The notes: generated from the letters alone by a model not told the origin. A DNA stretch of 64,000 nucleotides from Gryllotalpicola ginsengisoli DSM 22003 (GCF_000419445.1 NZ_AULK01000001.1:806001-870000); one strand, 5' to 3'; positions 53,349 to 63,795 are shown, numbered from the stretch's first letter. A program made the numbers and translations.

Positions 53349-54557
53349 ATGAACCCGACCATCGCCCTGCTCGTCGGCCTCGCCGCGGGCCTCGTCATCG
53401 GCGCGCTGGCGGTGCTGGCGCTGATGCGGCGGCGTGAGGCCGACGCCGGCGGCATCCGTCTGCGCGAAGACCTCGCGGCCGCCGAGGCGACCGTGTCGGC
53501 GCTGCGCGAGCAGCTCGCCGCCCAGCGCGAGGCGGCCGAGCAGTTGCGCGCCGACCAGGCCGCCCGCGAGGCGCGGGAGCGGCAGCAGAACCAGGTGCTG
53601 CAGGCGCTCGCCCCGGTGCGCGAGTCGCTCGCCGCGATGCAGCAGAAGGTCGGCGAGCTCGAGCGCGAGCGCGCCCAGCAGTACGGGTCGATCGCCGAGC
53701 AGCTGCGCCTCGCCCGCGCGAGCGACGAGCAGCTGCGCGCCACGACCGAGTCGCTGGCGGGGGCGCTGCGCTCCAACTCGACGCGCGGCGTGTGGGGCGA
53801 GACGCAGCTGCGCCGGGTCGTCGAGGCGGCGGGCCTCATCGAGCACGTCGATTTCGCCGAGCAGGCGACGATCACGACGGATGCCGGCACGCTGCGGCCC
53901 GACATGGTCATCCGTCTCCCCGGCGGGAAGCAGTTGGCGGTCGACGCGAAGGTGCCGCTGGAGAGCTATCTCGAGGCGAGCGCGATCCCCGAGACGGCCG
54001 GCGGCGAGAATGCGGCGCGACGCGCGGCGCTGCTCGGCCAGCACGTCAAGGCGCTGCGCTCGCACATCGACGCCCTGGCGAAGAAGGCCTATTGGGAGGG
54101 CCTGGAGGCGAGCCCCGAGTTCGTGATCGCGTTCGTGCCGAGCGAGTCGCTGCTCTCCACCGCCCTCGAGGCCGACCCGGCGCTGCTCGACTACGCCTTC
54201 GGCCGGCGCGTCGCCCTCGCCTCCCCGGTGAACCTGTGGGCGGTGCTCAAGACGGTCGCGGTCACCTGGCAGCAGCAGGCCGTCACCGATGAGGCCCGCA
54301 AGCTCTTCGACCTCGGCAACACGCTCTACTCGCGCATCGGCACGCTCGCCGGCCACGCCGATGCGCTGCGCAAGGCGATCGAGCGCACCGTCGACTCGTA
54401 CAACCGCTTCGCCGGGGCGCTCGAGACCCGCGTGCTCGTCACCGCCCGCCAGTTCCCGGGCATCGACCCGGCGAAGCTCGCCGACCTTCCCGAACCGGAA
54501 AGAATCGACGAAGTTCCGCGCCCCCTGACCGCCCTCGAACTGACCGAATCGCCCTAG
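53349..54557 (+). CDS. rmuC: DNA recombination protein RmuC
   Basis: This 402-residue protein is anchored by an N-terminal helix (about 5-25). A long coiled coil rich in Ala, Arg, Glu and Gln follows (about 30-130), then the conserved RmuC nuclease-like domain (about 140-350). There, TRGVWGETQLRRVVEAAGL and VDAKVPLESYLEA are the hallmark motifs. RmuC limits inversions at short inverted repeats, an intriguing fit with a genome full of palindromes. A weak CAGACT hexamer lies 6 bases before the ATG. The C-terminal 50 residues are variable and acidic. Confidence 0.92.
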   Translation: MNPTIALLVGLAAGLVIGALAVLALMRRREADAGGIRLREDLAAAEATVSALREQLAAQREAAEQLRADQAAREARERQQNQVLQALAPVRESLAAMQQKVGELERERAQQYGSIAEQLRLARASDEQLRATTESLAGALRSNSTRGVWGETQLRRVVEAAGLIEHVDFAEQATITTDAGTLRPDMVIRLPGGKQLAVDAKVPLESYLEASAIPETAGGENAARRAALLGQHVKALRSHIDALAKKAYWEGLEASPEFVIAFVPSESLLSTALEADPALLDYAFGRRVALASPVNLWAVLKTVAVTWQQQAVTDEARKLFDLGNTLYSRIGTLAGHADALRKAIERTVDSYNRFAGALETRVLVTARQFPGIDPAKLADLPEPERIDEVPRPLTALELTESP

Positions 54558-54597
54558 GCTGAAAAACGCAGTCCACTACGGTTCGAAGGAGACGCGG

Positions 54598-55620
54598 ATG
54601 CCCATCGCCACCCCTGATCAGTACGCCGAGATGCTCGACAAGGCCAAGCGGGAGGGGTTCGCGTACCCCGCCTTCAACGTCTCGTCCTCACAGACCATCA
54701 ACGCCGTGCTGCAGGGCCTCACCGAGGCGGGGTCGAACGGCATCATCCAGGTCACCACGGGCGGCGCCGACTACTTCGCCGGCCACACCGTGAAGGCCCG
54801 CGCGACGGGCGCGATCGCCATGGCACGCTTCGCCACCGAGGTCGCGAAGTCGTACCCGATCACCGTCGCGCTGCACACCGACCACTGCCCGAAGCCCGCG
54901 CTCGACGACTTCCTCTTCCCGATCCTCCAGGCAAGCGAAGAGCAGGTGAAGGCCGGCGGCGAGCCGATCTTCCAGTCGCACATGTGGGACGGCTCGGCGG
55001 TGCCGCTGGCCGAGAACATGGCCATCGCGGCCGACGTCATCCAGCGCACCAAGAACATCGGCGCGATCCTCGAGGTCGAGGTCGGCGTCGTCGGGGGCGA
55101 GGAGGACGGCGTGCAGGGCGAGATCAACGAGAAGCTCTACACGACCTTCGAGGACGCATCCAAGCTCGTCGACACGCTCGGCTGGGGCGAGAACGGCCGC
55201 TACATGGCCGCCCTCACCTTCGGCAACGTGCACGGCGTGTACAAGCCGGGCAACGTCAAGCTGCGCCCCGAGATCCTGGGCAACATCCAGGTCGAGCTGG
55301 CCGCCAAGTACGGCCACGGCCCCAAGCCGCTCGACCTGGTCTTCCACGGCGGCTCGGGCTCCAGCGCGGAGGAGATCGCCGAGGCCGTCTCCAACGGCGT
55401 CGTGAAGATGAACATCGACACCGACACGCAGTACGCCTTCACCCGCTCGATCGCCGGGTACATGTTCGCCAACTACGACGGCGTGCTGAAGATCGACGGC
55501 GAGGTCGGCGACAAGAAGCGCTACGACCCGCGCTCCTGGGGCAAGGTCGCCGAGTCGGCCATGGCGAAGCGCGTCATCGAGGCCACGCAGCAGCTCGGCT
55601 CGGCGGGCAAGGCGGCGTAA
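54598..55620 (+). CDS. fbaA: Class II fructose-bisphosphate aldolase
   Basis: This 340-residue zinc enzyme cleaves fructose 1,6-bisphosphate to DHAP and glyceraldehyde 3-phosphate in glycolysis and runs in reverse in gluconeogenesis. The active-site HTDHCPKPALDDF carries the zinc His and catalytic Asp. Further zinc ligands are the His in TFGNVHGVYKPG and in VFHGGSGSS, which also binds phosphate. It is a class IIA enzyme closest to the mycobacterial form. GAAGGAGA lies 5 bases before the ATG. It is monocistronic; a family 1 repeat follows the stop. Confidence 0.97.
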   Translation: MPIATPDQYAEMLDKAKREGFAYPAFNVSSSQTINAVLQGLTEAGSNGIIQVTTGGADYFAGHTVKARATGAIAMARFATEVAKSYPITVALHTDHCPKPALDDFLFPILQASEEQVKAGGEPIFQSHMWDGSAVPLAENMAIAADVIQRTKNIGAILEVEVGVVGGEEDGVQGEINEKLYTTFEDASKLVDTLGWGENGRYMAALTFGNVHGVYKPGNVKLRPEILGNIQVELAAKYGHGPKPLDLVFHGGSGSSAEEIAEAVSNGVVKMNIDTDTQYAFTRSIAGYMFANYDGVLKIDGEVGDKKRYDPRSWGKVAESAMAKRVIEATQQLGSAGKAA

Positions 55621-55640
55621 GGGCCCGGTCGGGGCCGCTT

Positions 55641-55694
55641 GGTCTCCATTCGCCTTCGGCGAGTCGACCGGCGCGGCGACGAGTCGACCGGCGG
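55641..55694. repeat. Dispersed palindromic repeat, family 1 (short stem form)
   Basis: The flanks GGTCTCCATT and GAGTCGACCGGCG surround the short stem CGCC-TTC-GGCG, with a second GAGTCGACCGGCG 20 bp on. It lies between the convergent fbaA and GNAT genes. Confidence 0.7.
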
Positions 55695-55707
55695 GAGGCG
55701 GCGCTGT

Positions 55708-56148
55708 TCAGGCGCCCGGCTGCCAGCGGTACACGTTCGTGTCGCGCTTGACGAAGCCGCTCGTCACGTAGAGGTGGTTCGCCGCCTCGCGGCTCGGTCG
55801 CGAGGTCAGGTCGATGGTGCGCGCATGGAAGCGCTCGTTCGCCTCCTCGATCAGGTGCGCGAGCAGCCGGCGGGACAGCCCGCGCCCGCGCGCGGATCCG
55901 TCCACGACGACGTCCTCGACGTGGGCACGGATGCCGGTGGGGATCGGATACACGACGAGCGAGGCCACCCCGGCCATCCGCCCGTCGAGCCGCGCCGCGT
56001 ACAGGTGCGTCGCCTCGCTCTCGACGATGCGGCGCACGAGCTCGCGGTCGTAGACCGCGCTCTCCGACAGGGCGGGCAGCAGCCGTTCGATCGTCTCGGC
56101 GATCTCGTCCCCGAACCGCGTGACTTCCTCGATCGTGATCTCGGCCAT
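55708..56148 (-). CDS. GNAT-family N-acetyltransferase
   Basis: This 146-residue protein has the GNAT fold. VEDVVVDGSARGRGLSRRLL (about 85-104) is motif A with the acetyl-CoA pyrophosphate loop, and ANHLYVTSGFVKRDTNVYRW near the end is motif B. Acceptor substrate is unknown; PhnO- or RimI-like small amine acetylation is possible. A TAGCGT hexamer lies 7 bases before the ATG at 56148, which supports this start over the longer open frame. It converges with fbaA. Confidence 0.87.
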   Translation of the reverse strand: MAEITIEEVTRFGDEIAETIERLLPALSESAVYDRELVRRIVESEATHLYAARLDGRMAGVASLVVYPIPTGIRAHVEDVVVDGSARGRGLSRRLLAHLIEEANERFHARTIDLTSRPSREAANHLYVTSGFVKRDTNVYRWQPGA

Positions 56149-56161
56149 GCGCCTCACGCTA
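56149..56161 (-). promoter_or_regulatory. Leaderless -10 element of the GNAT gene
   Basis: TAGCGT (56156-56161, minus strand) ends 7 bases before the ATG at 56148. Confidence 0.45.
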
Positions 56162-56177
56162 CCCGGGGCGTTCCGGA

Positions 56178-56846
56178 TCAGGTGTTCATGCCCGTGTCGT
56201 TCGGAACCTGATCCGGCGTCGTGGGCACGTGCTGCAGGATCGACGGGTCCTGGCCGATCGCGATGGTCATCAGCGCGAGCAGCAGCACCACGGCGACCAG
56301 GCCGGCGACGAGCGGGACCCAGAACGCGCGCCGGTGTGCCCGGATCGCGCCGATCGAGGCGAACAGGCCGACGAACCAGACCACCACGTACACGACCGCG
56401 GCGCCGGTCCACACCCAGCCGGGCAATGCGGCGGCCAGCTCTGCGCTCCCGGAGGTGGCCATGTCCTCGGTCGGGGGCCCGCCCGCGACCGCGACCTCGA
56501 CCATGTCGAGCACCGTGTACAGGCCGAAGCCCAGCAGCAGGAGCGTCGCGATCCGGTCGCCGACGCCGGGGCCCTGCGGGCGGCTCTCGGGGTAGGGGCG
56601 CTGGTAGGGCTGATACGGGTGGTACGGGCTCTGCTGCGGGGGCGGCGGGTAGGCGCCGGGCTGGTACGGGGCCGGCGGGTGGGGCGGATGCGTCGTGCCG
56701 GGAGCCTGCGGCGCGGCATCCGTCACCTCGCCGTACTGCATCGCACCCAGCTGCTCGGGCGACGGCTTCTTGATCGCCGCGCGCTGCTCCTCGGGGGTCG
56801 CGTACTCGCCGTACTGGGGGCGCGGGCGCGGATGCTCGTCGCTCAT
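56178..56846 (-). CDS. Proline/tyrosine-rich membrane protein (DUF6264-like)
   Basis: This 222-residue protein has a charged N-terminus ([21 protein letters not shown]) and a disordered Pro/Tyr/Gln-rich segment (about 50-95). Three membrane helices follow (about 100-120, 145-168, 175-198). The layout matches a Microbacteriaceae family I recall as DUF6264. Proline/tyrosine tracts before membrane helices are common in actinobacterial division and envelope proteins, but no function is established. Its ATG overlaps the ispH stop by 4 bases, so it is co-translated after ispH. Confidence 0.7.
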   Translation of the reverse strand: MSDEHPRPRPQYGEYATPEEQRAAIKKPSPEQLGAMQYGEVTDAAPQAPGTTHPPHPPAPYQPGAYPPPPQQSPYHPYQPYQRPYPESRPQGPGVGDRIATLLLLGFGLYTVLDMVEVAVAGGPPTEDMATSGSAELAAALPGWVWTGAAVVYVVVWFVGLFASIGAIRAHRRAFWVPLVAGLVAVVLLLALMTIAIGQDPSILQHVPTTPDQVPNDTGMNT

Positions 56847-57901
56847 CGCGCCCGTCCGCCCAGGGCTCGGGCGTCGCGGTTGCCGGACGGGTCGGTGCGC
56901 AGCTCGCGCGGCAGGGAGAACATCAGGTCCTCCTCGGCGGTCTGCACGGGGGTGACCTCGGTGTAGCCGGCGTCGGCGAGGTCGTCGAGCAACTCCTGCA
57001 CGAGCACCTCGGGTACGCTGGCACCGCTCGTCACGCCGACGGTCGCGGCACCGTCCAGCCACTCCTGCTTGACCTCGCTGGCGTAGTCGACGCGGTACGC
57101 CGCCTTCGCGCCGTTCTCCAGGGCGACCTCGACGAGACGCACCGAGTTGGAGGAGTTGGCGCTGCCGACCACGATGACGACGTCGGCGTCCTGCGCGACC
57201 TTCTTGATCGCGACCTGCCGGTTCTGGGTGGCGTAGCAGATGTCGTCCGAGGGCGGGTCCTGCAGCAGCGGGAAGCGCTCGCGCAGGCGCCGCACCGTCT
57301 CCATGGTCTCGTCGACGGAGAGGGTGGTCTGCGACAGCCAGACGACCTTCTCGGGGTCCTTCACCTCGAGGGTCGCCACGTCGGCGGGGCTGTTGACGAC
57401 CGTGACGTTGTCGGGCGCCTCGCCGGCGGTGCCCTCGACCTCTTCGTGGCCGGTGTGGCCGATGAGCAGGATCTCGTAGTCGTCGCGGGCGAAGCGCTTG
57501 GCCTCGCGGTGCACCTTGGTTACGAGCGGGCAGGTGGCGTCGATGGCCTGCAGTCCGCGCGCCGCGGCGGCGTCGACGACGGAGGGCGCGACCCCGTGGG
57601 CGCTGAAGACGACGTGCGCCCCCTCGGGCACCTCGTCGACCTCGTCGACGAAGACCGCGCCCTTCTTCTCCAGGGTGGCCACGACGTGCTTGTTGTGCAC
57701 GATCTGCTTGCGCACGTAGACGGGCGCGCCGTAGCGCTCGAGCGCTTTTTCCACAGCCACGACGGCCCGGTCGACTCCTGCACAGTAGCCCCGCGGAGAC
57801 GCCAGCAGGACCCGCTTCTGTCCGACCACCGGGATATCCTTGAGCCGGCCCGGAGCAGACGCGACGCGCGGCATGCCCAGGCTGATCGAAGAGTCGCTCA
57901 C
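56843..57901 (-). CDS. ispH: 4-hydroxy-3-methylbut-2-enyl diphosphate reductase
   Basis: This 352-residue [4Fe-4S] enzyme makes IPP and DMAPP in the last step of the MEP isoprenoid pathway. Cluster cysteines are Cys40 in [14 protein letters not shown], one in [11 protein letters not shown] (about 128) and one in [11 protein letters not shown] (about 222). The active-site Glu lies in GHEEVEGT. It should draw electrons from a ferredoxin or flavodoxin; fdxA is a candidate. A TAGACT hexamer 7 bases before GTG 57901 supports this start, which adds an N-terminal extension of about 20 residues. It diverges from xseA with 50 bp between starts. Confidence 0.95.
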   Translation of the reverse strand: MSDSSISLGMPRVASAPGRLKDIPVVGQKRVLLASPRGYCAGVDRAVVAVEKALERYGAPVYVRKQIVHNKHVVATLEKKGAVFVDEVDEVPEGAHVVFSAHGVAPSVVDAAAARGLQAIDATCPLVTKVHREAKRFARDDYEILLIGHTGHEEVEGTAGEAPDNVTVVNSPADVATLEVKDPEKVVWLSQTTLSVDETMETVRRLRERFPLLQDPPSDDICYATQNRQVAIKKVAQDADVVIVVGSANSSNSVRLVEVALENGAKAAYRVDYASEVKQEWLDGAATVGVTSGASVPEVLVQELLDDLADAGYTEVTPVQTAEEDLMFSLPRELRTDPSGNRDARALGGRAR

Positions 57902-57914
57902 GGCGTTCAGTCTA
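57902..57914 (-). promoter_or_regulatory. Leaderless -10 element of ispH
   Basis: TAGACT (57909-57914, minus strand) ends 7 bases before the GTG at 57901. Confidence 0.5.
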
Positions 57915-57951
57915 GGTCGCGGGCTCACCACCACCCTGAGAAAGGACGGCG

Positions 57952-59181
57952 ATGTCAGACGCACCGGCCACGCTCGAGTCGCCGTGGCCCGTACGCCTGC
58001 TCTCCACCAAGCTCAAGGAGTACATCGACCGGCTCGGCACGGTGTGGATCGAGGGCGAGCTCACCCAGTGGAACGTGCGCAACGGCAACGTCTACGGCAA
58101 GCTCAAAGACCTCGACCAGGACGTCACGGTCGGCTTCAACCTGTGGTCCAGCGTGTTCGCCCGCCTCGGGCAGGACTTCTCCCAGGGCGACCGCGTCGTC
58201 GCCCTCGTCAAACCCGACTACTGGGTCAAGGGCGGCACCCTCTCGATGGTGGTCTACGACCTGCGCCACGTGGGCCTCGGCGACCTGCTCGAGCGCCTCG
58301 AGCGCCTCAAGCGGCAGCTGGCCGCCGAGGGGCTGTTCGACGCTGCGCGGAAGAAGCCGCTGCCGTTCCTGCCGCACTTGATCGGGCTGGTCACCGGCCG
58401 CGACTCCGACGCGGAGAAAGACGTGAAGAAGAACGCGCTGCTGCGCTGGCCGGCGGTGCGCTTCCGTACCGTGTACGCGGCGGTGCAGGGCGATCGCTCG
58501 GCGGCCGAGGTCACCGCCGCCATCCGTGAGCTCGACGCCGACCCCGAGGTCGACGTGATCATCGTCGCCCGCGGCGGCGGCGACTTCCAGAACCTGCTGC
58601 CGTTCAGCGACGAGACGCTGGTGCGCACCGCGGCGGCCGCGCAGACGCCCCTCGTCTCGGCGATCGGCCACGAGGCCGACCGCCCCCTGCTCGACGAGGT
58701 CGCCGACCTGCGCGCCTCGACCCCCACCGACGCGGCCAAGAGGGTGGTGCCCGACGTCTCCGACGAGCTGGTGCGCGTGCAGCAGGCCCGCACCCGCATG
58801 CAGCTGCGCGTCACCGGGCTGCTGAACCACGAGATCGACCGGCTCGCGCAGCTGCGCAGCCGGCCGGCGCTCTCGACCACGAGCTGGATCGTCGACACCC
58901 GCGCCGAGGAGCTCACCCGCTACGTCGCCCGCGGCGCCGAGCTCGCCGAGCGTGCGATCGAGCGGGCCGAGAACACCACCCGCGAGCTCACCGCGCGACT
59001 GCGCGCCCTCTCGCCGCAGTCGACCCTCGACCGCGGCTACGCGATCGTGCAGACCGGCGGCCACGTGGTGAAGAGCACGGATGCCGCGCCCGCCGGCTCC
59101 CCGCTCCTGATCACCCTCGCCGACGGCGCCCTCGACGCCGTCTCCTCCGGGCGCCATGCCCCCTCGAAGGGAGAAAAGTAG
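57952..59181 (+). CDS. xseA: Exodeoxyribonuclease VII large subunit
   Basis: This 409-residue subunit of the single-strand DNA nuclease has an N-terminal OB fold (about 15-110, including [21 protein letters not shown]). The catalytic domain (about 130-320) carries [32 protein letters not shown] and [21 protein letters not shown] coiled-coil region that binds XseB follows. The end shows the YAIV repeat ([14 protein letters not shown]). AAAGGA lies 7 bases before the ATG. It heads the run xseA-xseB-DUF4245-carbonic anhydrase and diverges from ispH, a common actinobacterial neighbourhood. Confidence 0.95.
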   Translation: MSDAPATLESPWPVRLLSTKLKEYIDRLGTVWIEGELTQWNVRNGNVYGKLKDLDQDVTVGFNLWSSVFARLGQDFSQGDRVVALVKPDYWVKGGTLSMVVYDLRHVGLGDLLERLERLKRQLAAEGLFDAARKKPLPFLPHLIGLVTGRDSDAEKDVKKNALLRWPAVRFRTVYAAVQGDRSAAEVTAAIRELDADPEVDVIIVARGGGDFQNLLPFSDETLVRTAAAAQTPLVSAIGHEADRPLLDEVADLRASTPTDAAKRVVPDVSDELVRVQQARTRMQLRVTGLLNHEIDRLAQLRSRPALSTTSWIVDTRAEELTRYVARGAELAERAIERAENTTRELTARLRALSPQSTLDRGYAIVQTGGHVVKSTDAAPAGSPLLITLADGALDAVSSGRHAPSKGEK

Positions 59182-59182
59182 A

Positions 59183-59434
59183 ATGAACGCCGTGCCCTCC
59201 CCCACCCCCGCCGACGTCGCAGAGCTGACGTACGAGCAGGCCCGCGACGAGCTCGTGCGCGTCGTCGCCGAGCTCGAGCAGGGCAACGTGAGCCTGGAGC
59301 AGTCCCTGGCCCTGTGGGAGCGCGGCGAAGCGCTCGCCCGCCGCTGCGAGGAGTGGCTGATCGGGGCGAAGGCCCGCCTCGACGCCGCGCGCAGCGGCCA
59401 GAGCCCGGCAGAGGCGGTCGAGTCGGCCGAATGA
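59183..59434 (+). CDS. xseB: Exodeoxyribonuclease VII small subunit
   Basis: This 83-residue two-helix protein is the small subunit of Exo [23 protein letters not shown] and [20 protein letters not shown] are the family motifs. AAGGGAGA lies 8 bases before ATG 59183, which starts 1 bp after the xseA stop. An earlier in-frame ATG would begin inside xseA and lacks a ribosome site. Its stop overlaps the next gene by 4 bases. Several small subunits wrap the large-subunit coiled coil. Confidence 0.94.
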   Translation: MNAVPSPTPADVAELTYEQARDELVRVVAELEQGNVSLEQSLALWERGEALARRCEEWLIGAKARLDAARSGQSPAEAVESAE

Positions 59435-60087
59435 GTGACCACAAGCCGGCCGGTCCGGTCGTCGCCGAACTCGGGCGTCCCGAGACCCCGGCCGAGACAG
59501 CGGCCCGCAAGGCAGAGTCGAGCCGGCTGCACCGCCAGCGGCAGACCATCAACAACCTCGTCTTCTCGCTCATCGTCACCCTCGGCGTCGTGCTCGTGAT
59601 CGTGCTGCTCGTGCCGCGCAGCACCCCGCGCGACGCTCTGAAGCCGGTCGACTGGCGCTCCGTCGCGAGCCAGGGCACCGGCGCCGAGCCCGATCCGCTG
59701 CTCGACCCGGATCTGCCGAAGAGCTGGAGCGCCAACGCGGCCGAGCTGCGCGAGAGCGACCAGTCGGGCGGCGTCGACGTGTGGCACATCGGCTTCATCA
59801 CGCCGAGCGACCAGTACATCGGCCTCGACCAGGGCTTCAAGGCGAACGACACCTGGATCGCCGACGAGCTCGATCAGGCGCGCGCCACGGGCGTGCGCAC
59901 CATCGACGGCGTGAAATGGGTCGTCTACGACAACCGCGACGGTCAGTCGACGACCGACGAGTTCAGCTACGGCATGGTGGCCACGCACGGCGTGAGCACG
60001 GCGGTGCTCGCCGGCACCGCCAAGCCGTCCGAGTTCACGAAGCTGGCCACCGCCCTGGCGGGCCAGCTGGGCGGGAGCACGAAGTAA
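59431..60087 (+). CDS. DUF4245 membrane-anchored protein
   Basis: This 218-residue protein has a hydrophilic N-terminus (about 1-40), one membrane helix (about 42-62, [20 protein letters not shown]) and an extracytoplasmic DUF4245 domain. The domain begins PVDWRSVA and contains [18 protein letters not shown] and [18 protein letters not shown]. The family is actinobacterial and nearly always sits after xseB, but its role is unknown. It overlaps xseB by 4 bases and the next gene by 1 base, so it is translated in the same coupled run. Confidence 0.9.
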   Translation: MSDHKPAGPVVAELGRPETPAETAARKAESSRLHRQRQTINNLVFSLIVTLGVVLVIVLLVPRSTPRDALKPVDWRSVASQGTGAEPDPLLDPDLPKSWSANAAELRESDQSGGVDVWHIGFITPSDQYIGLDQGFKANDTWIADELDQARATGVRTIDGVKWVVYDNRDGQSTTDEFSYGMVATHGVSTAVLAGTAKPSEFTKLATALAGQLGGSTK

Positions 60088-60725
60088 TGGCACGCACCAC
60101 CCCGGCGCAGGCATGGCAGATCCTGCAGGACGGCAATCGGCGTTTCGTCGAGGGCACGCCGCAGCATCCGCGTCAAGACGTCGAGCGCCGCGGCGACCTC
60201 GCCTCGGGCCAGCACCCGGTGGTCGCGATCTTCGGATGCGCCGACTCGCGGCTCGCCGCCGAGATCATCTTCGACCTCGGGCTGGGCGACGCCTTCGTCG
60301 TGCGCAACGCCGGGCAGGTCGCATCCGATTCGGTGCTCGGCTCGCTCGAGTACGCCGTCGGCGTGCTCGGCGTCTCGCTGATCCTCGTGCTCGGGCACGA
60401 CGAGTGCGGTGCCGTGCGCGCCGCGATCGACTCGCAGGCGGCGGATGCCGAGGCCCTCAGCCCCAACATCTCGCAGCTCATCGCGCCCATCGTGCCCGCG
60501 GTGCGCCGCGTCGCCCGGGTGCGCGGCGACGAGCCGGTCGACGCCGCGGCGCTCGACGCGCACGAGGTGGGCCGCGAGCACCTGCGCGACACCGTCACCG
60601 ACCTGCTCACCGGCAGCGAGCTGATCAGCCGCAAGGTGGTCGACGGCGAACTGGGCGTGGTGGGGGCGAACTACCGGCTGCGCGAGGGCACGGCCGTGCC
60701 CGACGTGCTGATCGGGCTCTCGTAG
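60087..60725 (+). CDS. Beta-class carbonic anhydrase
   Basis: This 212-residue zinc enzyme interconverts CO2 and bicarbonate. The zinc ligands and dyad are present: Cys-Ala-Asp-Ser-Arg in IFGCADSRLAAE (about 45-56) and His-x-x-Cys in LGHDECGAVRAA (about 105-116). An extra C-terminal helix ends in PDVLIGLS. The ATG shares one base with the DUF4245 stop. It is the last gene of the xse run, followed by a small hairpin and then fumC. Bicarbonate supply for carboxylation is the usual role. Confidence 0.93.
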   Translation: MARTTPAQAWQILQDGNRRFVEGTPQHPRQDVERRGDLASGQHPVVAIFGCADSRLAAEIIFDLGLGDAFVVRNAGQVASDSVLGSLEYAVGVLGVSLILVLGHDECGAVRAAIDSQAADAEALSPNISQLIAPIVPAVRRVARVRGDEPVDAAALDAHEVGREHLRDTVTDLLTGSELISRKVVDGELGVVGANYRLREGTAVPDVLIGLS

Positions 60726-60743
60726 CCGCAAGGAACACGAGCG

Positions 60744-60759
60744 CGGGGCATCCGCCCCG
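60744..60759 (+). terminator. Small hairpin between the carbonic anhydrase gene and fumC
   Basis: CGGGGC-ATCC-GCCCCG, a perfect 6-bp stem without a T tract. It could be a weak terminator or pause. Confidence 0.4.
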
Positions 60760-60794
60760 TACGACGAAGGAAAGCGAAGAAGGAACACAGAGAA

Positions 60795-62195
60795 GTGGCC
60801 AGCGAAACGGATATCGAGTACCGCATCGAGCACGACACGATGGGCGAGGTGAGGGTCCCCAAGGACGCCCTCTACGCCGCCCAGACGCAGCGGGCCGTCG
60901 AGAACTTTCCGATCTCGGGCACGGGTCTCGAGCCGGCGCAGATCGCGGCGCTGGCCCGGATCAAGAAGGCGGCCGCACTGGCCAACAAGGAGCTCGGCAC
61001 GCTCGCCCCCGAGATCGCCGACGCGATCGCGTGGGCCGCCGACGAGGTGATCGCGGGCAAGCACGACGGCGAGTTCCCGGTCGACGTGTACCAGACCGGC
61101 TCCGGCACCTCGTCGAACATGAACATGAACGAGGTGCTCGCCACCCTGGCCGGCCGCCGGCTCGGCAGCCCGGTGCACCCGAACGACCACGTGAACGCGT
61201 CGCAGTCCTCCAACGACGTGTTCCCCACCTCGGTGCACATCGCCGTCACCAGCGCGCTGATCGACCAGCTCATCCCCGCCCTCGACCACCTCGCGGTGGC
61301 CCTCGAGGAGAAGGCGGAGCTGTGGAAGGACGCGGTGAAGTCGGGCCGCACCCACTTGATGGACGCGACGCCCGTCACCCTCGGGCAGGAGTTCGGCGGA
61401 TACGCCGCGCAGGTCCGCTACGGCATCGAGCGGGTGCGCGCCGCGCTGCCGCGCGTGGCCGAGGTCCCGCTCGGCGGCACCGCCGTGGGCACGGGCATCA
61501 ACACTCCGAAGGGCTTCCCGCAGAAGGTGATCCAGCTCATCGTCGACGACACCGAGCTGCCCATCACTGAGGCGCGCGACCACTTCGAGGCCCAGGCCAA
61601 CCGAGACGGGCTCGTCGAGGCGTCCGGCGCGCTGCGCACCATCGCGGTGTCGCTGACGAAGATCAGCAACGACCTGCGCTGGATGGGCTCCGGTCCCAAC
61701 ACGGGCCTCGGCGAGCTGCACATCCCCGACCTGCAGCCGGGCTCGTCGATCATGCCGGGCAAGGTCAACCCCGTCATCCCCGAGGCGACGCTGATGGTCG
61801 CGAGCCGCGTGATCGGCAACGACGCGACCATCGCGTGGAGCGGAGCATCCGGCGCGTTCGAGCTGAACGTCGCGATCCCCGTGATGGGGTCGGCGCTGCT
61901 CGAGTCGATCCGGCTGCTGTCGAACGTCACCCGCGCGCTCGCCGACAAGACCATCCGCGGCCTCGAGGCGAACCTCGACCGCGCCCGCGCGCTGGCCGAA
62001 TCGTCGCCGTCGATCGTGACGCCGCTGAACAAGATCATCGGCTACGAGGCCGCGGCGAAGATCGCCAAGCACGCGGTCGCCGAGGGCATCACGATCCGCG
62101 AGGCGGTCGTCGCGCTCGGCTACGTCGAGCGGGGCGAGATCACGGAGGAGCAGCTCGACGAGAAGCTCGACGTGCTGAGCATGACCCACCCGTAG
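60795..62195 (+). CDS. fumC: Class II fumarate hydratase
   Basis: This 466-residue oxygen-stable, iron-free fumarase hydrates fumarate to L-malate in the TCA cycle. Signature [15 protein letters not shown] (about 316-330) carries the catalytic serine loop. [15 protein letters not shown] and [16 protein letters not shown] are the other two active-site segments. The GTG start yields [19 protein letters not shown], the family N-terminus; a GAAGGA lies 11 bases upstream, slightly far. It converges with the PhoH gene across a strong hairpin. Citrate synthase (gltA) is the other TCA gene in the window. Confidence 0.96.
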   Translation: MASETDIEYRIEHDTMGEVRVPKDALYAAQTQRAVENFPISGTGLEPAQIAALARIKKAAALANKELGTLAPEIADAIAWAADEVIAGKHDGEFPVDVYQTGSGTSSNMNMNEVLATLAGRRLGSPVHPNDHVNASQSSNDVFPTSVHIAVTSALIDQLIPALDHLAVALEEKAELWKDAVKSGRTHLMDATPVTLGQEFGGYAAQVRYGIERVRAALPRVAEVPLGGTAVGTGINTPKGFPQKVIQLIVDDTELPITEARDHFEAQANRDGLVEASGALRTIAVSLTKISNDLRWMGSGPNTGLGELHIPDLQPGSSIMPGKVNPVIPEATLMVASRVIGNDATIAWSGASGAFELNVAIPVMGSALLESIRLLSNVTRALADKTIRGLEANLDRARALAESSPSIVTPLNKIIGYEAAAKIAKHAVAEGITIREAVVALGYVERGEITEEQLDEKLDVLSMTHP

Positions 62196-62213
62196 CATCC
62201 GCCCGCGACAGGA

Positions 62214-62245
62214 GAAGGCCCCGCGGCGTGAGGCGCGGGGCCTTC
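62214..62245. terminator. Bidirectional terminator between fumC and the PhoH gene
   Basis: GAAGGCCCCGCG (62214-62225) pairs perfectly with CGCGGGGCCTTC (62234-62245) around an 8-base loop. Confidence 0.85.
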
Positions 62246-62260
62246 CTCGCTCGTGGTCCC

Positions 62261-63604
62261 CTACTCCAGCAGCTCGGTGACCAGTGCCGAGATCGCCGAC
62301 CGCTCGGAGCGGGTGAGCGTGATGTGGCCGAACAGCGGGTGGCCCTTCAGCGTCTCGATGACGGCGGCGACGCCGTCGTGGCGCCCGACCCGCAGATTGT
62401 CGCGCTGCGCCACGTCGTGGGTGAGCACCACCCGCGAGTTCTGGCCGACACGGGAGAGCACCGTGAGCAGCACGTTGCGCTCGAGCGACTGCGCCTCGTC
62501 GACGATCACGAACGCGTCGTGCAGCGAGCGGCCGCGGATGTGCGTCAGCGGCAGCACCTCGAGGATGCCCCGCTCGACGACCTCGTCGAGGACGTTGTCG
62601 GAGACGAGTGCGCCGAGGGTGTCGAACACCGCCTGGCCCCAGGGGTTCATCTTCTCCTGCTGGTCGCCCGGCAGGTAGCCGAGCTCCTGCCCGCCGACGG
62701 CGAACAGCGGCCGGAAGACCATGATCTTCTTGTGCTGCTGCCGCTCGAGCACCGCCTCGAGGCCGGCGCACAGGGCGAGGGCGCTCTTGCCGGTGCCGGC
62801 CCGGCCGCCGAGGGACACGATGCCGACCTCGGGGTCGAGCAGCATGTCGATCGCGAGCCGCTGCTCGGCCGAGCGGCCGTGCAGGCCGAAGACGTCGCGG
62901 TCGCCGCGCACGAGACGGATGGCGCCTTCCCCGGTGACCCGCCCCAGTGCGGAACCGCGCTCGGAGTGGATGATGAGGCTCGTGTTGACCGGCAGCCCGT
63001 CGACGGTGTCGGTCTCGAGCGATTCGTGCTCGTAGAGCGCGGCCATCTCGGTGGCCGAGAGGTCGATGTCGGCCATGCCGGTGTAGCCCGAGTCGACGGC
63101 CAGCTCGGCCCGGTACTCCTCCGCGGCGAGGCCGATCGAGGACGCCTTGACGCGCATGGGCAGGTCCTTCGACACCACCGTCACGTCGAGCCCGTCGTTG
63201 GAGAGGTTCATCGCGACCGCGAGGATGCGCGAGTCGTTGTCGCCGAGCTGCATGCCCGACGGCAGCACGGTCATGTTCGAGTGGTTGAGCTCCACCCGAA
63301 GCGATCCCCCGTCGCCCACCGGCACCGGGAAGTCGAGCCTGCCGTTCTCCACGCGCAGATCGTCGAGGAACCGCAGCGCCTGGCGGGCGAAGTACCCGAT
63401 CTCGGGGTCGTGCCGCTTGCCCTCGAGCTCGCTGATGACCACGACCGGGATCACGACCGAGTGCTCGGCGAAGCGGAAGATCGCCCGCGGATCCGAGAGC
63501 AGCACAGACGTGTCGAGAACGTATGTCTTCTCCGTCTGGCGGGTGAGCCCCGGAACCTCCCCCTTCTCGTGCGATGCCGGCTGTCTGGTCGAAACTGAAG
63601 CCAC
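62261..63604 (-). CDS. PIN-PhoH family protein (PhoH2-type ATPase/ribonuclease)
   Basis: This 447-residue protein is a fusion of an N-terminal PIN-domain ribonuclease (about 25-155, starting [13 protein letters not shown] with catalytic Asp residues) and a C-terminal PhoH ATPase/helicase domain. The latter has Walker [14 protein letters not shown] (about 250) and Walker [11 protein letters not shown] (about 370). In mycobacteria such PhoH2 proteins unwind and cut RNA; there an upstream antitoxin gene may be present, which I do not see here. GTG 63604 is chosen because GGGAG lies 5 bases before it. It is expressed from the gap 63605-63795. Confidence 0.92.
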   Translation of the reverse strand: MASVSTRQPASHEKGEVPGLTRQTEKTYVLDTSVLLSDPRAIFRFAEHSVVIPVVVISELEGKRHDPEIGYFARQALRFLDDLRVENGRLDFPVPVGDGGSLRVELNHSNMTVLPSGMQLGDNDSRILAVAMNLSNDGLDVTVVSKDLPMRVKASSIGLAAEEYRAELAVDSGYTGMADIDLSATEMAALYEHESLETDTVDGLPVNTSLIIHSERGSALGRVTGEGAIRLVRGDRDVFGLHGRSAEQRLAIDMLLDPEVGIVSLGGRAGTGKSALALCAGLEAVLERQQHKKIMVFRPLFAVGGQELGYLPGDQQEKMNPWGQAVFDTLGALVSDNVLDEVVERGILEVLPLTHIRGRSLHDAFVIVDEAQSLERNVLLTVLSRVGQNSRVVLTHDVAQRDNLRVGRHDGVAAVIETLKGHPLFGHITLTRSERSAISALVTELLE

Positions 63605-63795
63605 AACCACTCCCGTCCGACGCGACCCCTGGGCCGCGCTCGGTTCACTGTTCTGGCGAAGTGGCCGTAAGGATCGCGAAGTGAACTTATGTGGCCACTC
63701 CGACCGGGCGCCGTGCCCGATGCGGTACAAGTTACGTCGGTGTAATTCGATCCGCCAGCCCCGACACGCGACGTTTTTGTTACACCCGCATTAAC

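Noticed and set aside
59967-60087. Start of the carbonic anhydrase gene inside DUF4245 (frame open from 59781)
   Set aside because: The family N-terminus begins at ATG 60087, which overlaps the DUF4245 stop by one base in the usual coupled manner.
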